Shown here: one piece after another, positions 1-8,866 of the stretch
Position numbering within the stretch: position 1 is the stretch's first letter
How the letters are laid out: every line of letters starts with the position of its first letter
Made by a program: the position numbers and the translations under genes
The notes under the pieces: generated by a model
Told to the model about the DNA's origin: nothing
The model's database searches: none
Seen by the model: the letters and a program-made list of their open reading frames with translations, nothing else
Assembly (NCBI GenBank): GCA_030614945.1
Contig: JAUXAH010000003.1
Location: 1 to 26,169 of the forward strand
Direction: 5' to 3'
Length of the DNA stretch: 26,169 bases
Source: Phycisphaerae bacterium
GTDB taxonomy: Bacteria > Planctomycetota > Phycisphaerae > Sedimentisphaerales > SG8-4

Positions 1-2
1 TT

Positions 3-1028
3 TTCTTAGACAACATACATCCAGAGGCCAGAGAAAGAATTTATTTATTAGCAGATAATAATACCGATACTTCTTTTTATGAAAATTTGTTTAGAATTAA
101 AAGAGCGAGAGCCCCCTTTACTTTATGGTACGACCAGGTTGTTATTCCCCAAATATTAAAAAATGAAAATATTGATGTATTTCTTTCTCCCTATTATAAA
201 ATGCCATTTTTCACCAGATCTAAAAAGCTTATCACCATTCATGATTTGCATTTTTTAAAAAATATATTACGTAAAGGTATAATCCGTTTTAAACCATATA
301 TTACTTATCTGAAACAAGCTGTACGATATTCGGATAAGATAATTACAGTTTCCGAGTTTACTAAAAAAGAAATAATAAAACAGTTTAATGTAAAGGAAGA
401 TAAAATCAAAGTAATATATAATGGGGTAGATAATAAATTTAAGGTTTTAGATAGAAGTAATTTAAATATCCTTGAAACTAAATATAATATTAATTTTAGA
501 TATATCCTCTATGTAGGTAATATGAAACCCCACAAAAATCTTAAAGGTTTAATAGAAGCATATAATCTACTTGGTAATAAAGAAAAAGATAAATATAAAC
601 TCATCATCGTTGCTAAAAAAGATGAAAATTTTAGAGAGTTGCAGAGAATTGTTAAGCAATTTTCTTTAGAAAATAACATAGTATTCTTAGATTTTGTTTT
701 TGATGACGATTTAGTCTTATTTTATAATTTTGCTGAAGTTTTCGTTTTCCCTTCTTTTTTTGAAGGGTTTGGTCTTCCGCCTGTAGAAGCTATGGCATGT
801 GGGGCGCCTGTAATTTCTTCTTATACAACTTCATTAAGAGAGATATTGGAAGATAGCGCTTTATATATTAATCCTCATAATATTAAAGAAATAACATATG
901 CATTATCGAGTCTTCTTAACAATAATGTTATTAGAGAAGATTATAAAACCAGGGGGCTCAACCATGTTCAAAAATATGATTCAGCCGTTTTCTCTAATAA
1001 TTTGTTGAAAGAGATAGAAGATGTGTAA
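3..1028 (+). CDS. Glycosyltransferase family 4, 5'-partial
   Basis: The reading frame is open to the left window edge, so the gene begins before position 1. A TTG at 87 could be mistaken for a start, but the 28 codons before it look like normal GT4 protein. About 341 residues are visible. The C-terminal nucleotide-sugar-binding domain is clear: VIYNGVDNKF, YVGNMKPHKNL, then FFEGFGLPPVEAMACG, which carries the two glutamates of the GT4 E-x7-E motif. ITIHDLHF and ITVSEFTKKEI are also typical of mannosyltransferase-like GT4 enzymes. By family it moves a sugar from a nucleotide donor onto a growing glycan at the cytoplasmic face of the membrane. The exact sugar cannot be told. It is first in a same-strand glycan cluster, 19 bases before the next gene, and strongly AT-rich. 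Confidence 0.9.
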   Translation, partial: FLDNIHPEARERIYLLADNNTDTSFYENLFRIKRARAPFTLWYDQVVIPQILKNENIDVFLSPYYKMPFFTRSKKLITIHDLHFLKNILRKGIIRFKPYITYLKQAVRYSDKIITVSEFTKKEIIKQFNVKEDKIKVIYNGVDNKFKVLDRSNLNILETKYNINFRYILYVGNMKPHKNLKGLIEAYNLLGNKEKDKYKLIIVAKKDENFRELQRIVKQFSLENNIVFLDFVFDDDLVLFYNFAEVFVFPSFFEGFGLPPVEAMACGAPVISSYTTSLREILEDSALYINPHNIKEITYALSSLLNNNVIREDYKTRGLNHVQKYDSAVFSNNLLKEIEDV

Positions 1029-1047
1029 AAGAATTGTTAAATAGATT

Positions 1048-2382
1048 ATGGATACCCAATTAGGAAGAAAAGTTTTTTATATAGTGCAAAAGATAAGTGG
1101 GATAAGCTGTCTCCATGCTCTTGGAGAGTTACATTTGAGTCAATATTTTGAACCGGAAAGATTGTTCCGTATTCAATGGCAAAAATTAGAGAAATTAATA
1201 TCTTTTGCCTTTCAAAAGGTCCCTTATTACCATAATTTATTTAAAAAGTTGCGAATTAAACCTGAAGACATCAATAATCTTAGAGATTTTTCTAAACTAC
1301 CAATTTTGACCAAGAAAACGGTTAGGGATAACTTTAAAGCTTTACATTCTTTAAATTATAAAAAGAGAAAATATTTTCGCCATATTACCAGTGGCTCAAC
1401 GGGTAAACCTCTAGCGTTAGATATAGAAAAAACTGCTCTTGGTTATTATCATGCTGCTCAATATCGAGGGTTTTCGTGGTATGGAGTGTCTCCTGGCGAC
1501 CCAGGAATAAAATTATGGGGAATGCCAATAAATATAGGCCAAAAAGCAATTGAACATCTCAAAGATTTAGCGTTTAATAGAATTCGCTTTTCTGCTTTTA
1601 ACCTTTCCGAAGAACAGCTTTATAATTATTATCAGAAATTTCAAAAGTTTAAACCAAAATATATCTATGGTTATGCTTCAGCCTTGACTCATTTCGCCCA
1701 TTTTATTAAGGAAAAAGATTTAAATATCAGTCAATATAAACCCAAAGTAGCTTTTTCTACAGCGGAGATACTCTATCCTCATCAAAAGGAATTTATAAGT
1801 TCAGTATTTGATTGTCCAGTAGCCAATGAATATGGTTGTGCTGAATTTGGACTTATAGCTTTTGAATGTCCAAAAAATCACCTCCATATAATTTCAGAGA
1901 ATATTTATCTAGAAATTGTAAATCCCGATACCCGGGGAGTTGGTAAAGTTATTATAACTGGTTTAAGAAATCAGACCATGCCTTTGATTAGGTATCAATT
2001 GAATGATTTAGCTAAAATAGATACCTCTCCTAGCGATTGTGAAATAACTTTGCCGAGAATAGAAATAATTGCAGGGAGAAGTAATGATATGATAAGTACT
2101 CCCGAAGGAAAAATACTACACAGCGAGATATTAGCTTATATTAATCGCGGGTTAGAAAAAAAAGGATGCGGGTTAAAAGAATTTAAGATAATTCAAAAAG
2201 CAATCGACTTTCTTTTAGTTCTGGTAGTGAAGAATAATCAGGGAGAGGAAAGGATTAAGAGGCTTCTTACAGAACAAATCCGAAGGAATATAAGTAGTCA
2301 AATGACTGTTAGTTTTGAGTTCGTTAAGAAGATTCCGTTGGAGGAATCTGGTAAAGTTAGGTATTTTGTATCTGAGATTTAA
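1048..2382 (+). CDS. PaaK/CapK-like adenylate-forming enzyme
   Basis: The 444-residue protein belongs to the phenylacetate-CoA-ligase-like (PaaK/CapK) branch of the adenylate-forming superfamily. The ATP-binding loop TSGSTGKP is at residues 114-121, the motif NEYGCAEFG at about 260-268, and the hinge-region GRSND near 348. The N-terminal HALGELHLSQY and VPYYHNLFKKL match what usually precedes the ligase core in capsule-cluster members. Related proteins in polysaccharide clusters are thought to activate a carboxylate, perhaps to acylate or amidate a sugar; the substrate here is unknown. No clear Shine-Dalgarno precedes the ATG. The gene sits between a GT4 and a GT9 gene, which supports a glycan-modifying role. 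Confidence 0.85.
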   Translation: MDTQLGRKVFYIVQKISGISCLHALGELHLSQYFEPERLFRIQWQKLEKLISFAFQKVPYYHNLFKKLRIKPEDINNLRDFSKLPILTKKTVRDNFKALHSLNYKKRKYFRHITSGSTGKPLALDIEKTALGYYHAAQYRGFSWYGVSPGDPGIKLWGMPINIGQKAIEHLKDLAFNRIRFSAFNLSEEQLYNYYQKFQKFKPKYIYGYASALTHFAHFIKEKDLNISQYKPKVAFSTAEILYPHQKEFISSVFDCPVANEYGCAEFGLIAFECPKNHLHIISENIYLEIVNPDTRGVGKVIITGLRNQTMPLIRYQLNDLAKIDTSPSDCEITLPRIEIIAGRSNDMISTPEGKILHSEILAYINRGLEKKGCGLKEFKIIQKAIDFLLVLVVKNNQGEERIKRLLTEQIRRNISSQMTVSFEFVKKIPLEESGKVRYFVSEI

Positions 2383-2411
2383 CGAGAGAGGTTGAATAAA
2401 ATAATAGTAGG

Positions 2412-3533
2412 ATGAAATGCATTAAAAGAACCACGAGCTTCACGGAAACGGCAGCAAAGGGAATCTCTGTCAAAGAGATAAAAAGGATTTTAATTTTGCA
2501 GATAGCCGGTATTGGAGATTTAGTAATAGCGACCCCAACTCTAAAAGCCTTAAAAACAAGGTTCAAAGATGCCTATGTAGGATTATTGGTTATTTCCCGC
2601 TCCGCTCAGCTTATAGAGGGTTGTCCTTATATAGATGATTTATTCGTCTTGGATATTAAGTATCCTAACCTAATAAACTTGTTTGAAAGAAAGAGCTTTA
2701 TTAAAACATATAAAACAATAAAGAAATTGCACCAGCAAAAATTTGACATGCTGATAAATTTACAGAGAACGGACTCTTGGGGAGGTTCGTTTAAGATGGC
2801 AATTCTTTTCTGGTTAATCGGCGCAAAATATAGGGTCGGCCGAGATACAGATGGGCGCGGGTTCTTTTTTAATTTTAAAATAAAAGAAAGTAGCCAAGAA
2901 TACAAACACGAAGTTGAAGCAAATCTTGATGTTGCACGTGCTCTCGGGGAAAACATTGAGGAAGCCAAGCTGGAAGTGCCCATTTTTGAAGAAGACAGAA
3001 TATTTATATCCAATTTCCTTAATCGACATGACATATCTGATAAAGATTTACTTATCGGATTAAATCCCGGTGCTTTTCGTCCATTTCGAAGGTGGCCTGA
3101 GAAACGTTGGGCTCAGTTAGCTAATAGGTTGATTGGAAAATACAGTTGTAAAATAATCATTACAGGCCATAAGAGTGAAAAGAAGATAATGGATGAAATA
3201 GCCAACTTAATAGAAAAAAAATCCATCATAGTAGCAAAAAATTTATCTCTTAAACAACTCGCTGCTTTAATCGAAAGATTTAATTTATTTATCACCAATG
3301 ACACCGGTCCGATGCATATAGCAGTAGCGACAAAGACGTCTTTAATTGCCCTTTTTGGCCCAGGCGACATTCATAAATTTTCTCCCTATTGCAATAGCGA
3401 TAAATCTGTAGTTATAAGAAAGGAGGTAAATTGCAGGCGGCCCTGCCATAAATTCAAATGCGGGAGTCAGAAGTGCATGAAATTAATTACCGTAGAAGAT
3501 GTTATGAAAGCAGTAGAAGGGATTTTAGTATAA
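2412..3533 (+). CDS. Glycosyltransferase family 9 (heptosyltransferase-like)
   Basis: The 373 residues match the ADP-heptose:LPS heptosyltransferase family. The N-terminal Rossmann strand with GIGD loop (RILILQIAGIGDLVIATPTL) begins about residue 25, LNPGAFRPFRRWPEKRWAQL lies mid-protein, and NDTGPMHIA plus LFGPGD form the donor-binding region. The family adds heptose or related sugars to lipid-linked cores or protein in the cytosol. About 24 residues precede the usual family start, so the true start may be a little further in, but no better in-frame ATG with a ribosome site is evident. A Cys-rich stretch near the C-terminus (CRRPCHKFKCGSQKC) is common in GT9 proteins of environmental bacteria. 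The stop overlaps the next start by one base (TAATG), implying translational coupling. Confidence 0.9.
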   Translation: MKCIKRTTSFTETAAKGISVKEIKRILILQIAGIGDLVIATPTLKALKTRFKDAYVGLLVISRSAQLIEGCPYIDDLFVLDIKYPNLINLFERKSFIKTYKTIKKLHQQKFDMLINLQRTDSWGGSFKMAILFWLIGAKYRVGRDTDGRGFFFNFKIKESSQEYKHEVEANLDVARALGENIEEAKLEVPIFEEDRIFISNFLNRHDISDKDLLIGLNPGAFRPFRRWPEKRWAQLANRLIGKYSCKIIITGHKSEKKIMDEIANLIEKKSIIVAKNLSLKQLAALIERFNLFITNDTGPMHIAVATKTSLIALFGPGDIHKFSPYCNSDKSVVIRKEVNCRRPCHKFKCGSQKCMKLITVEDVMKAVEGILV

Positions 3534-4408
3534 TGCTTGAATATACTAATTGTAATCTATGCAGAAGCAATGAGACCAGAATTTTAATTTCAAGAGATTT
3601 ATCCAATATTGTGCAGTGTAAAAAATGTGGCTTGGTTTATAAAAACCCTAGATCACCTGAAGATGAAATATTGAAACAGTTTATTTCTGATGAGGTTATT
3701 TCAGAGCATAAGAAAATTGTCTGGTATGAGGCAAAGATTAAATTGTTTAAGAATAACCTTAGACGAATAGAAAGATATTCACCAAAGGGGAAGTTATTGG
3801 ATGTAGGTTGTGGTTATGGTACATTTTTAAAAATGGCACAAGATCGAGGTTGGCAGACTTGGGGTGTTGACGTCTCAAACTCAGCCTATAAATATGCTAA
3901 AGAAGCACTTGGATTGAGTATATTCAAAGGAACTTTAAAAGAGGCGAATTTCGGTGATAATTATTTTGATGTTATTACCTTGTGGGATGTCTTGGAGCAG
4001 TTAAACAGCCCCTCTGCTGAATTATTAGAGATAAATAGAATATTAAAAAGAGGTGGATTGCTCGTCCTCAGAGTGCGTAATGTAACTTTTCATCTTAATG
4101 TTCATCTTCTATTTGGAGGGTTGGCTAGAAAATTAAGAATTAAACCAACCCTTTTTCATCTCTATGCATTTTCAGCCAAGACAGCGAAGAGGATGTTACA
4201 GAAAGTCGGTTTTAAAAATATCAAAGTGATAAATTCTGAGTTGACGACAGGAGATCCTTATTCTACGGGAAAGATATTCACCGAGTTTGGAATGAAACTG
4301 ATAAAACAGATTACTTATTCTTTGTGTCAATTTATATTCTACTTGACAGGTGGCTCATTGATTTTAGCTTCCTCAATTTTAGTCTTTACTAAAAAACCAT
4401 CACAATGA
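3533..4408 (+). CDS. SAM-dependent methyltransferase with N-terminal Zn ribbon
   Basis: I place the start at 3533 because the ATG overlaps the preceding stop as TAATG and begins MLEYTNCNLC, where the family normally starts; a longer frame from 3458 adds 25 residues lying inside the GT9 gene. The 291-residue protein opens with two CxxC pairs (CNLC and CKKC about 20 residues apart), a Zn ribbon common in sugar methyltransferases. The SAM-binding motif I follows (LLDVGCGYGTFL), then VDVS, and motif IV-like DVITLWDVLEQL. A hydrophobic C-terminal stretch (residues about 265-285) could touch the membrane. It probably methylates a sugar or nucleotide-sugar for the glycan made by its neighbours; the acceptor is unknown. 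Confidence 0.9.
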   Translation: MLEYTNCNLCRSNETRILISRDLSNIVQCKKCGLVYKNPRSPEDEILKQFISDEVISEHKKIVWYEAKIKLFKNNLRRIERYSPKGKLLDVGCGYGTFLKMAQDRGWQTWGVDVSNSAYKYAKEALGLSIFKGTLKEANFGDNYFDVITLWDVLEQLNSPSAELLEINRILKRGGLLVLRVRNVTFHLNVHLLFGGLARKLRIKPTLFHLYAFSAKTAKRMLQKVGFKNIKVINSELTTGDPYSTGKIFTEFGMKLIKQITYSLCQFIFYLTGGSLILASSILVFTKKPSQ

Positions 4409-4426
4409 ATGATTGTATAAAAGGTT

Positions 4427-5602
4427 ATGTCAAAAATTAAGGTGTTACATATTATTACCAGGCTTGATAAAGGCGGTTCAGCAGAGAACACCTTGCTTAC
4501 AGTCTCTCGGCTGGATAAAGAAAGGTTTGATGTAACCTTGATTAGCGGCAATACAAATGACTCCGATAAAGAAATAACCAATTTTATAATACAGAAGAAA
4601 ATAAATTATATTTTAATTCCTGAATTAGTCAGAGAGGTTAACCTGTTTAAAGATATAAAGGCATTTTTCAGAATTCGACATTTTATTAAGGAAGAAGAAT
4701 TTGACATTGTCCATACTCACAGTTCCAAAGCTGGTATACTTGGTCGCTGGGCGGCGAAGTTAACCGGGGTTAAAATCATTGTTCATACTCCGCATGGGCA
4801 TATATTTTATGGATATTTTGGTTGGTTTAAAACTAAATTATTTGTTTTATTAGAAAAATTGACCAGTTCAATTACTGATAGAATAATTACTCTTACCCAA
4901 AAGGGGAAAGAGGAACATCTAAGTTACAGAATTGCTAAACCGAATAAGTTTCTACCTGTATACAGTGGTATTGAGATTGAAAAATTTACTGATGTTGGAG
5001 TCGATAAGATTAAAGAAAAAGAGAAATTGAATGTTCCTTTTGATGCACCTGTTATAGGAACGGTCAGTCGACTTGAGACGATTAAGGGAAATAAATATTT
5101 TATTTATTCTTTGCCTGAGATAGTTAAAACCTTTCCTACCCTTAAGGTTCTTATTATTGGAGATGGAAGCGAAAAAGAAGAATTGGAAGATTATGTAAAA
5201 AAACAAAATCTTTTAGAAAATGTCGTTTTTATGGGTCAATGCAAAGATATTATTAAGTTATTAAGCATCTTTGATATTTTTGTTTTACCTTCTTTAAATG
5301 AAGGAATGGGTCGGTGTTTATTGGAGACCCAGGCCATAGGTGTACCAGTTGTAGCAACTCGGGTAGGAGGGATTCCCGAGGTAGTTAGAGACGGTGTAAC
5401 CGGCATTTTGGTTTCAGCGCGAAATCCAGAAGAGCTAGCAGAAGCGACAATTAATTTGCTAAAAGATAAATCCTTAAGAGAAACTATGTCAGAGGAAGCC
5501 AAGAAATGGGTAGGCCGGAGATTTAGCGTTGAGGCTATGGTTGAAAAAATCTCTGATTTATATGATGAGCTAATAGGAGAAAAACCAACCCTATATTCAT
5601 AA
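4427..5602 (+). CDS. Glycosyltransferase family 4
   Basis: This is a complete 391-residue GT4 enzyme. The N-terminal acceptor domain shows HIITRLDKGGSAENTL and HTHSSKAGILGRWAAKL followed by HTPHGHIFYGYFG. The C-terminal donor domain has GTVSRLETIKGNKYFI, IIGDGSEKEELE and LNEGMGRCLLETQAIGVPVV, including the E-x7-E pair, then GGIPEVVRDGVTGILV. The combination resembles enzymes that act early on undecaprenyl-linked glycans. Substrates cannot be assigned. A weak AAGG lies just before the ATG. It follows the methyltransferase by 18 bases and precedes the WbqC gene by 38, within one transcriptional direction. Confidence 0.92.
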   Translation: MSKIKVLHIITRLDKGGSAENTLLTVSRLDKERFDVTLISGNTNDSDKEITNFIIQKKINYILIPELVREVNLFKDIKAFFRIRHFIKEEEFDIVHTHSSKAGILGRWAAKLTGVKIIVHTPHGHIFYGYFGWFKTKLFVLLEKLTSSITDRIITLTQKGKEEHLSYRIAKPNKFLPVYSGIEIEKFTDVGVDKIKEKEKLNVPFDAPVIGTVSRLETIKGNKYFIYSLPEIVKTFPTLKVLIIGDGSEKEELEDYVKKQNLLENVVFMGQCKDIIKLLSIFDIFVLPSLNEGMGRCLLETQAIGVPVVATRVGGIPEVVRDGVTGILVSARNPEELAEATINLLKDKSLRETMSEEAKKWVGRRFSVEAMVEKISDLYDELIGEKPTLYS

Positions 5603-5640
5603 AATTTGGGTATTGATACAATATTTATGATATAATAAAA

Positions 5641-6333
5641 ATGATTTTATCCGTGCATCAACCACAATATATTCCTTGGTTAGGTTATTTTGATAAAATA
5701 GATAAAAGCGATTGCTTTGTATTTTTAGATCAGGTGCAATATAAGCCAAGAGAATATCAGAATAGAAACAAGATACGTACCAAAGATGGATGGATGCGGT
5801 TGACAGTGCCTGTTGTATCTCGAGGCCTTGGGCGGCAGAAAATCTGCGACGTGAAAATAGATAACAAAACTGATTGGCAGAAAAAACATTGGGAAAGTTT
5901 AAAGAGCTGTTATAATAGGGCTGCATTCTTCAAAAGACATTATCATTTTTTTGAAAGTGTCTACTCTGCTAAATGGGAAAGATTAATAGAACTAAATGTC
6001 CATATAATCAAGTATCTTCTTAAAGAACTAAAGATAAAAACTCCTTTATACTATGAGCTTGAGATATATACTTCTTCGCAGGGAACGGATAGGATTATAG
6101 AAATATGTAAGAAATTGAAAGCCGACACCTATCTTTCAGGCATAGGAGGGAAAAACTACCTGGAAGAGGAAAAATTCGTTCAGGCAGGGATTAAACTGCA
6201 TTATCAAAATTTTGTTCATCCCGCCTATCGTCAGCTATATACTCAGGCAGACAATTCTTTTCTCCCAAATATGTCAGTTCTAGATTTGCTGTTTAATGAA
6301 GGAGATAAAAGCATAAACATCTTAAGAGGCTAA
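5641..6333 (+). CDS. WbqC family protein
   Basis: The 230-residue protein begins with the family signature HQPQYIPWLGYFDKI (residues 6-20), followed by DQVQYKPREYQNRNKI and TYLSGIGGKNYL. WbqC/ViuA-like proteins are found in O-antigen and capsule clusters and are thought to help make or transfer aminoacylated or amino sugars; the biochemical step is not settled. There is no Shine-Dalgarno, and a TATAAT hexamer ends only four bases before the ATG, so a leaderless message is conceivable. The neighbouring deacetylase and glycosyltransferases support a role in modifying an amino sugar. Confidence 0.88.
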   Translation: MILSVHQPQYIPWLGYFDKIDKSDCFVFLDQVQYKPREYQNRNKIRTKDGWMRLTVPVVSRGLGRQKICDVKIDNKTDWQKKHWESLKSCYNRAAFFKRHYHFFESVYSAKWERLIELNVHIIKYLLKELKIKTPLYYELEIYTSSQGTDRIIEICKKLKADTYLSGIGGKNYLEEEKFVQAGIKLHYQNFVHPAYRQLYTQADNSFLPNMSVLDLLFNEGDKSINILRG

Positions 6334-6346
6334 CTTAAATACATAC

Positions 6347-6375
6347 AGACAAAGAGCTTTGGCAAGGCTTTGTCT
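6347..6375 (+). terminator. Intergenic hairpin, possible weak terminator
   Basis: Inverted arms agacaaag (6347-6354) and ctttgtct (6368-6375) enclose a 13-base loop in the gap between the WbqC gene and the deacetylase gene. There is no T-run after it, so it may be a processing or attenuation hairpin and not a classic intrinsic terminator. Two TATAAT hexamers (6375-6380 and 6390-6395) lie at and just after it, but I see no convincing -35 box. Confidence 0.35.
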
Positions 6376-6434
6376 ATAATTGATGAGGATATAATAAAAG
6401 ATGTGTCACTTGATTTTAAGGAAGAGGTGAAGGT

Positions 6435-7049
6435 ATGAATATATTAGCCATAGGCCCGCATCCCGACGATATTGAGTTTGGTTGCGGAGGAACTTTAATT
6501 AAATATGCCCAAAAGAGACATAATGTATATCTTTTAATTTTAACAATGGGTAGTATAGGAGGAAATCCTGAAATCAGAAAGAAAGAACAGGAAGACGCAG
6601 CAAAATTTATGAAAGCTAAGCAGGTTTTCTGGGGCGACTTTAAAGACACCGAAATTCCCGTCAATAAAACATTGATTTCTGCTATAGAAGAGGTGATAAA
6701 TAAAACAAAACCTCACGTCATTTTCTTTAACTACATCGATGATACTCATCAAGACCACAGGGTGATAGCTCAGGCTTGCGCATCAGCAACGAGATATATA
6801 AAAGAGGCATTGCATTATGAAGTTCCTACTAGCCAGAATTTCCAACCTGATATATTTGTAGATATTGGAGATGTATTAGATAAGAAGTTAGAACTACTAA
6901 AAATTCATGCCTCACAAGTCGATAAGACCGGAGTTGAGAATTTAACTATTTTCGAAAGCGCTCGGTCCTGTGCTACTTTTCGAGGTTATCAGGGCAGGGT
7001 AAAATATGCAGAGGGGTTTAAGGCTATCCGGATAACGAGGGAAATTTAA
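6435..7049 (+). CDS. PIG-L family N-acetylglucosaminyl deacetylase
   Basis: The 204-residue protein is a compact PIG-L/LmbE deacetylase. The metal and base motif GPHPDDIEFGCGG puts His9, Asp11 and Asp12 in the positions used by the family, and DDTHQDHR gives the third ligand, His108. Such enzymes remove the N-acetyl group from GlcNAc-type sugars, on nucleotide, lipid-linked or thiol-linked substrates. The best ribosome site of the cluster, AGAGGTGA at 6423-6430, lies just before the ATG. The next gene, a WecA-type transferase, starts four bases after the stop, so the pair is likely co-translated, and the deacetylase may act on the first sugar of the lipid-linked glycan. BshB-like function is possible but less favoured by context. 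Confidence 0.92.
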   Translation: MNILAIGPHPDDIEFGCGGTLIKYAQKRHNVYLLILTMGSIGGNPEIRKKEQEDAAKFMKAKQVFWGDFKDTEIPVNKTLISAIEEVINKTKPHVIFFNYIDDTHQDHRVIAQACASATRYIKEALHYEVPTSQNFQPDIFVDIGDVLDKKLELLKIHASQVDKTGVENLTIFESARSCATFRGYQGRVKYAEGFKAIRITREI

Positions 7050-7053
7050 ACCT

Positions 7054-8154
7054 ATGAACGCCGTTAGAAATATCAATTTCGCTGCTTGGGAAAACATAAT
7101 TTCTAAAGGGGAAAATCCCATCGTACTTTTCATATGCGTATTTTTAGTGGCATACTTAAGCACGCCTTTATTTAAAAATTTAGCTATAAAATTCAACATC
7201 CTGGATATCCCCAATTGTAGAAAAGTGCATAAAGAACCTATTCCTCTTTTAGGGGGATTATCAATTTACATCGGCGTAATATTAGGATTAGCGCTTAACC
7301 TTGCTAATCTGCGTTTTTTTTCAGGGATAATAATAGGCGCAACCATAATATTAATAATTGGTCTAATAGATGATGTGAGGGGATTATCTGCCCAATTTCG
7401 GCTGATAGTCCAGTTCTTGGCTGCGTTGATAATAATTGGCTTTGGAGTGCGCCTTAGTTTTTTGCCGAATAGCTTATGGGGTAACGCTGCAGAAATAATC
7501 CTGACTTTAATTTGGGTCATAGGTATTACCAATGCTTTAAATTATTTGGATGGGATAGATGGTTTAGCAGCAGGAATTGCCGCTATAATTGCACTCTTTT
7601 TTTCTGTCATTTGCTATCAGACTAATCAACTCAGGTTAGCTTTAGCAAATATCGCCTTAGCGGCGAGTTGCTTAGGGTTTTTGCCACATAATTTCAAAAA
7701 GACAAAAATATTTTTAGGAAGTGCTGGCAGCACATTTATCGGATTTACCCTTGCGGGCATAGCCATGATAGGTAGTTGGGCAGAAGATAATGTAGTAAAA
7801 TTGACCGTGCCTATTTTAATTTTAGGGGTTCCCATTTTCGATATGGTATTTACTACGATGATGAGAATTAAGGAAGAGAAGGTTAGCACAATTATCGAGT
7901 GGCTTAAGTATACAGGAAAAGACCATTTTCACCACCGTCTCATCGATTTAGGGCTCCATCCCGTGGAAGCTGTGCTTTTTATTTATTTTGTTGGCATTTC
8001 TTTTGGCATCAGTGCGATTATGGTAAGTAATGAAAAGGCCATCGTTGGAGTTTTATCAATTTTCCAAGCCTCCATTATTTTTGCGGGGATTGCTATTTTG
8101 ATGGTCGTTGGTAAGAGGTGGCGTAAAAGGGGAAGTACCCCTGATGAAAAATAG
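7054..8154 (+). CDS. WecA/MraY-type undecaprenyl-phosphate sugar-1-P transferase
   Basis: The 366-residue protein is almost entirely membrane helices (about ten to eleven). Family motifs are LIDDVRG (Asp106, Asp107), NALNYLDGIDGLAAG (Asp166, Asp169) and HFHHR (291-295). It should start a glycan by moving a HexNAc-1-phosphate from UDP-sugar to undecaprenyl phosphate on the inner face of the membrane. The loop normally reading FMGDxGS is here FLGSAGS, so an Asp conserved across the family is replaced by Ser223. This may lower or alter activity. The placement of the initiating enzyme next to deacetylase, methyltransferase and several glycosyltransferases makes a coherent surface-polysaccharide cluster. 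Confidence 0.92.
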   Translation: MNAVRNINFAAWENIISKGENPIVLFICVFLVAYLSTPLFKNLAIKFNILDIPNCRKVHKEPIPLLGGLSIYIGVILGLALNLANLRFFSGIIIGATIILIIGLIDDVRGLSAQFRLIVQFLAALIIIGFGVRLSFLPNSLWGNAAEIILTLIWVIGITNALNYLDGIDGLAAGIAAIIALFFSVICYQTNQLRLALANIALAASCLGFLPHNFKKTKIFLGSAGSTFIGFTLAGIAMIGSWAEDNVVKLTVPILILGVPIFDMVFTTMMRIKEEKVSTIIEWLKYTGKDHFHHRLIDLGLHPVEAVLFIYFVGISFGISAIMVSNEKAIVGVLSIFQASIIFAGIAILMVVGKRWRKRGSTPDEK

Positions 8155-8243
8155 GGGGTATAAAAAAATATTTACTTTTTTGGATGTAAGAGGTACCTTA
8201 AAAGGTAGAGAATTGGAAAATCTTAAAGAAAGGAATGAAGACA

Positions 8244-8441
8244 ATGAAGACAATAGCTTATATAGCCCTGGTTATTGGTGCGATAAGTTTAATTGTAGGT
8301 ATAATATCGAGGTTCACAGTGACTCCAGTTGCGATAGGGTTAGCAGACTTAGAAGCACACGCTTTTTTGAATTTTACAAACACCTGTTTGTTAGTTGCTA
8401 TCACCTTCCTTTTATTACAGATGCTAAAAAGTAAGCAATAA
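8244..8441 (+). CDS. Small two-TM membrane protein
   Basis: This is a 65-residue protein with two hydrophobic helices (AYIALVIGAISLIVGII and CLLVAITFLLLQML) and a short basic tail. An upstream ATG at 8235 is also in frame, but AAAGGA (8229-8234) abuts it, whereas the ATG at 8244 has that site nine bases away; I prefer 8244. I do not recognise a named family. Similar tiny proteins occur at the ends of glycan clusters in AT-rich environmental bacteria, but no function can be assigned. It is the last gene of the AT-rich part. Confidence 0.65.
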   Translation: MKTIAYIALVIGAISLIVGIISRFTVTPVAIGLADLEAHAFLNFTNTCLLVAITFLLLQMLKSKQ

Positions 8442-8580
8442 TTGTCAATTTGGCTGAAGATAGACAGCCCCTTGTGTTCCCGAAACCTTCTTTTGTGATG
8501 TACGCGATTCGTTCTGGGTGTCAGCTATATCCTTGGATGATTATCAAATCAGCAAGCTATGAGGAGATAGAGTTAAAGCT

Positions 8581-8771
8581 TATATACTCAAACTGACCGA
8601 TTCGTATTGTCATCCCTGCGAAAGCAGGGATCCAACAACGTATCTGGGCGATAGATTCCCGCTCCTCCGAAGGCGGACAAGTTTCGCGGGAATGACAAAT
8701 ATTGTTATCCTCTTATCGTAACAATACTTACAACCACATATGACTCAAAACCGGTCAGTTTGAGTTATATA
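8581..8771. mobile_element. MITE-like element with ~19-bp terminal inverted repeats
   Basis: The left end tatatactcaaactgaccg (8581-8599) is matched in inverted orientation by the right end at 8752-8771, with one single-base indel. The 191-bp unit has no coding capacity. A second inverted repeat is nested inside it (8607-8698). I see no transposase next to it, so it would depend on one elsewhere. It lies in the gap where base composition changes from AT-rich to balanced. Confidence 0.6.
8607..8698. repeat. Nested palindromic repeat
   Basis: The ends ttgtcatccctgcgaaa (8607-8623) and tttcgcgggaatgacaa (8682-8698) are inverted repeats matching at 15 of 17 positions. At the left end tccctgc-gaaa-gcaggga (8613-8630) is a perfect 7-bp stem with a GAAA loop. 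This wording (tgtcat...ccctgcgaaagcagggatcc) is typical of dispersed intergenic palindromes in many bacterial genomes. Confidence 0.7.
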
Positions 8772-8866
8772 GCAAAAACGAGCAGAACTGAAGAGAATGC
8801 TGACCTCTATGTTATGAGTGCGTGGGTCACTGGAGTTAAGCCTGCTTAACAGGGCGGAGGCTAAAA

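Noticed and set aside
3458..3532. Upstream extension of the methyltransferase
   Set aside because: The added 25 residues lie within the GT9 gene and are unlike the family; the TAATG overlap start at 3533 fits better.
8108..8434. 108-residue plus-strand frame
   Set aside because: It overlaps the end of the WecA-type gene and the small TM gene in another frame and shows no domain or hydrophobic pattern.
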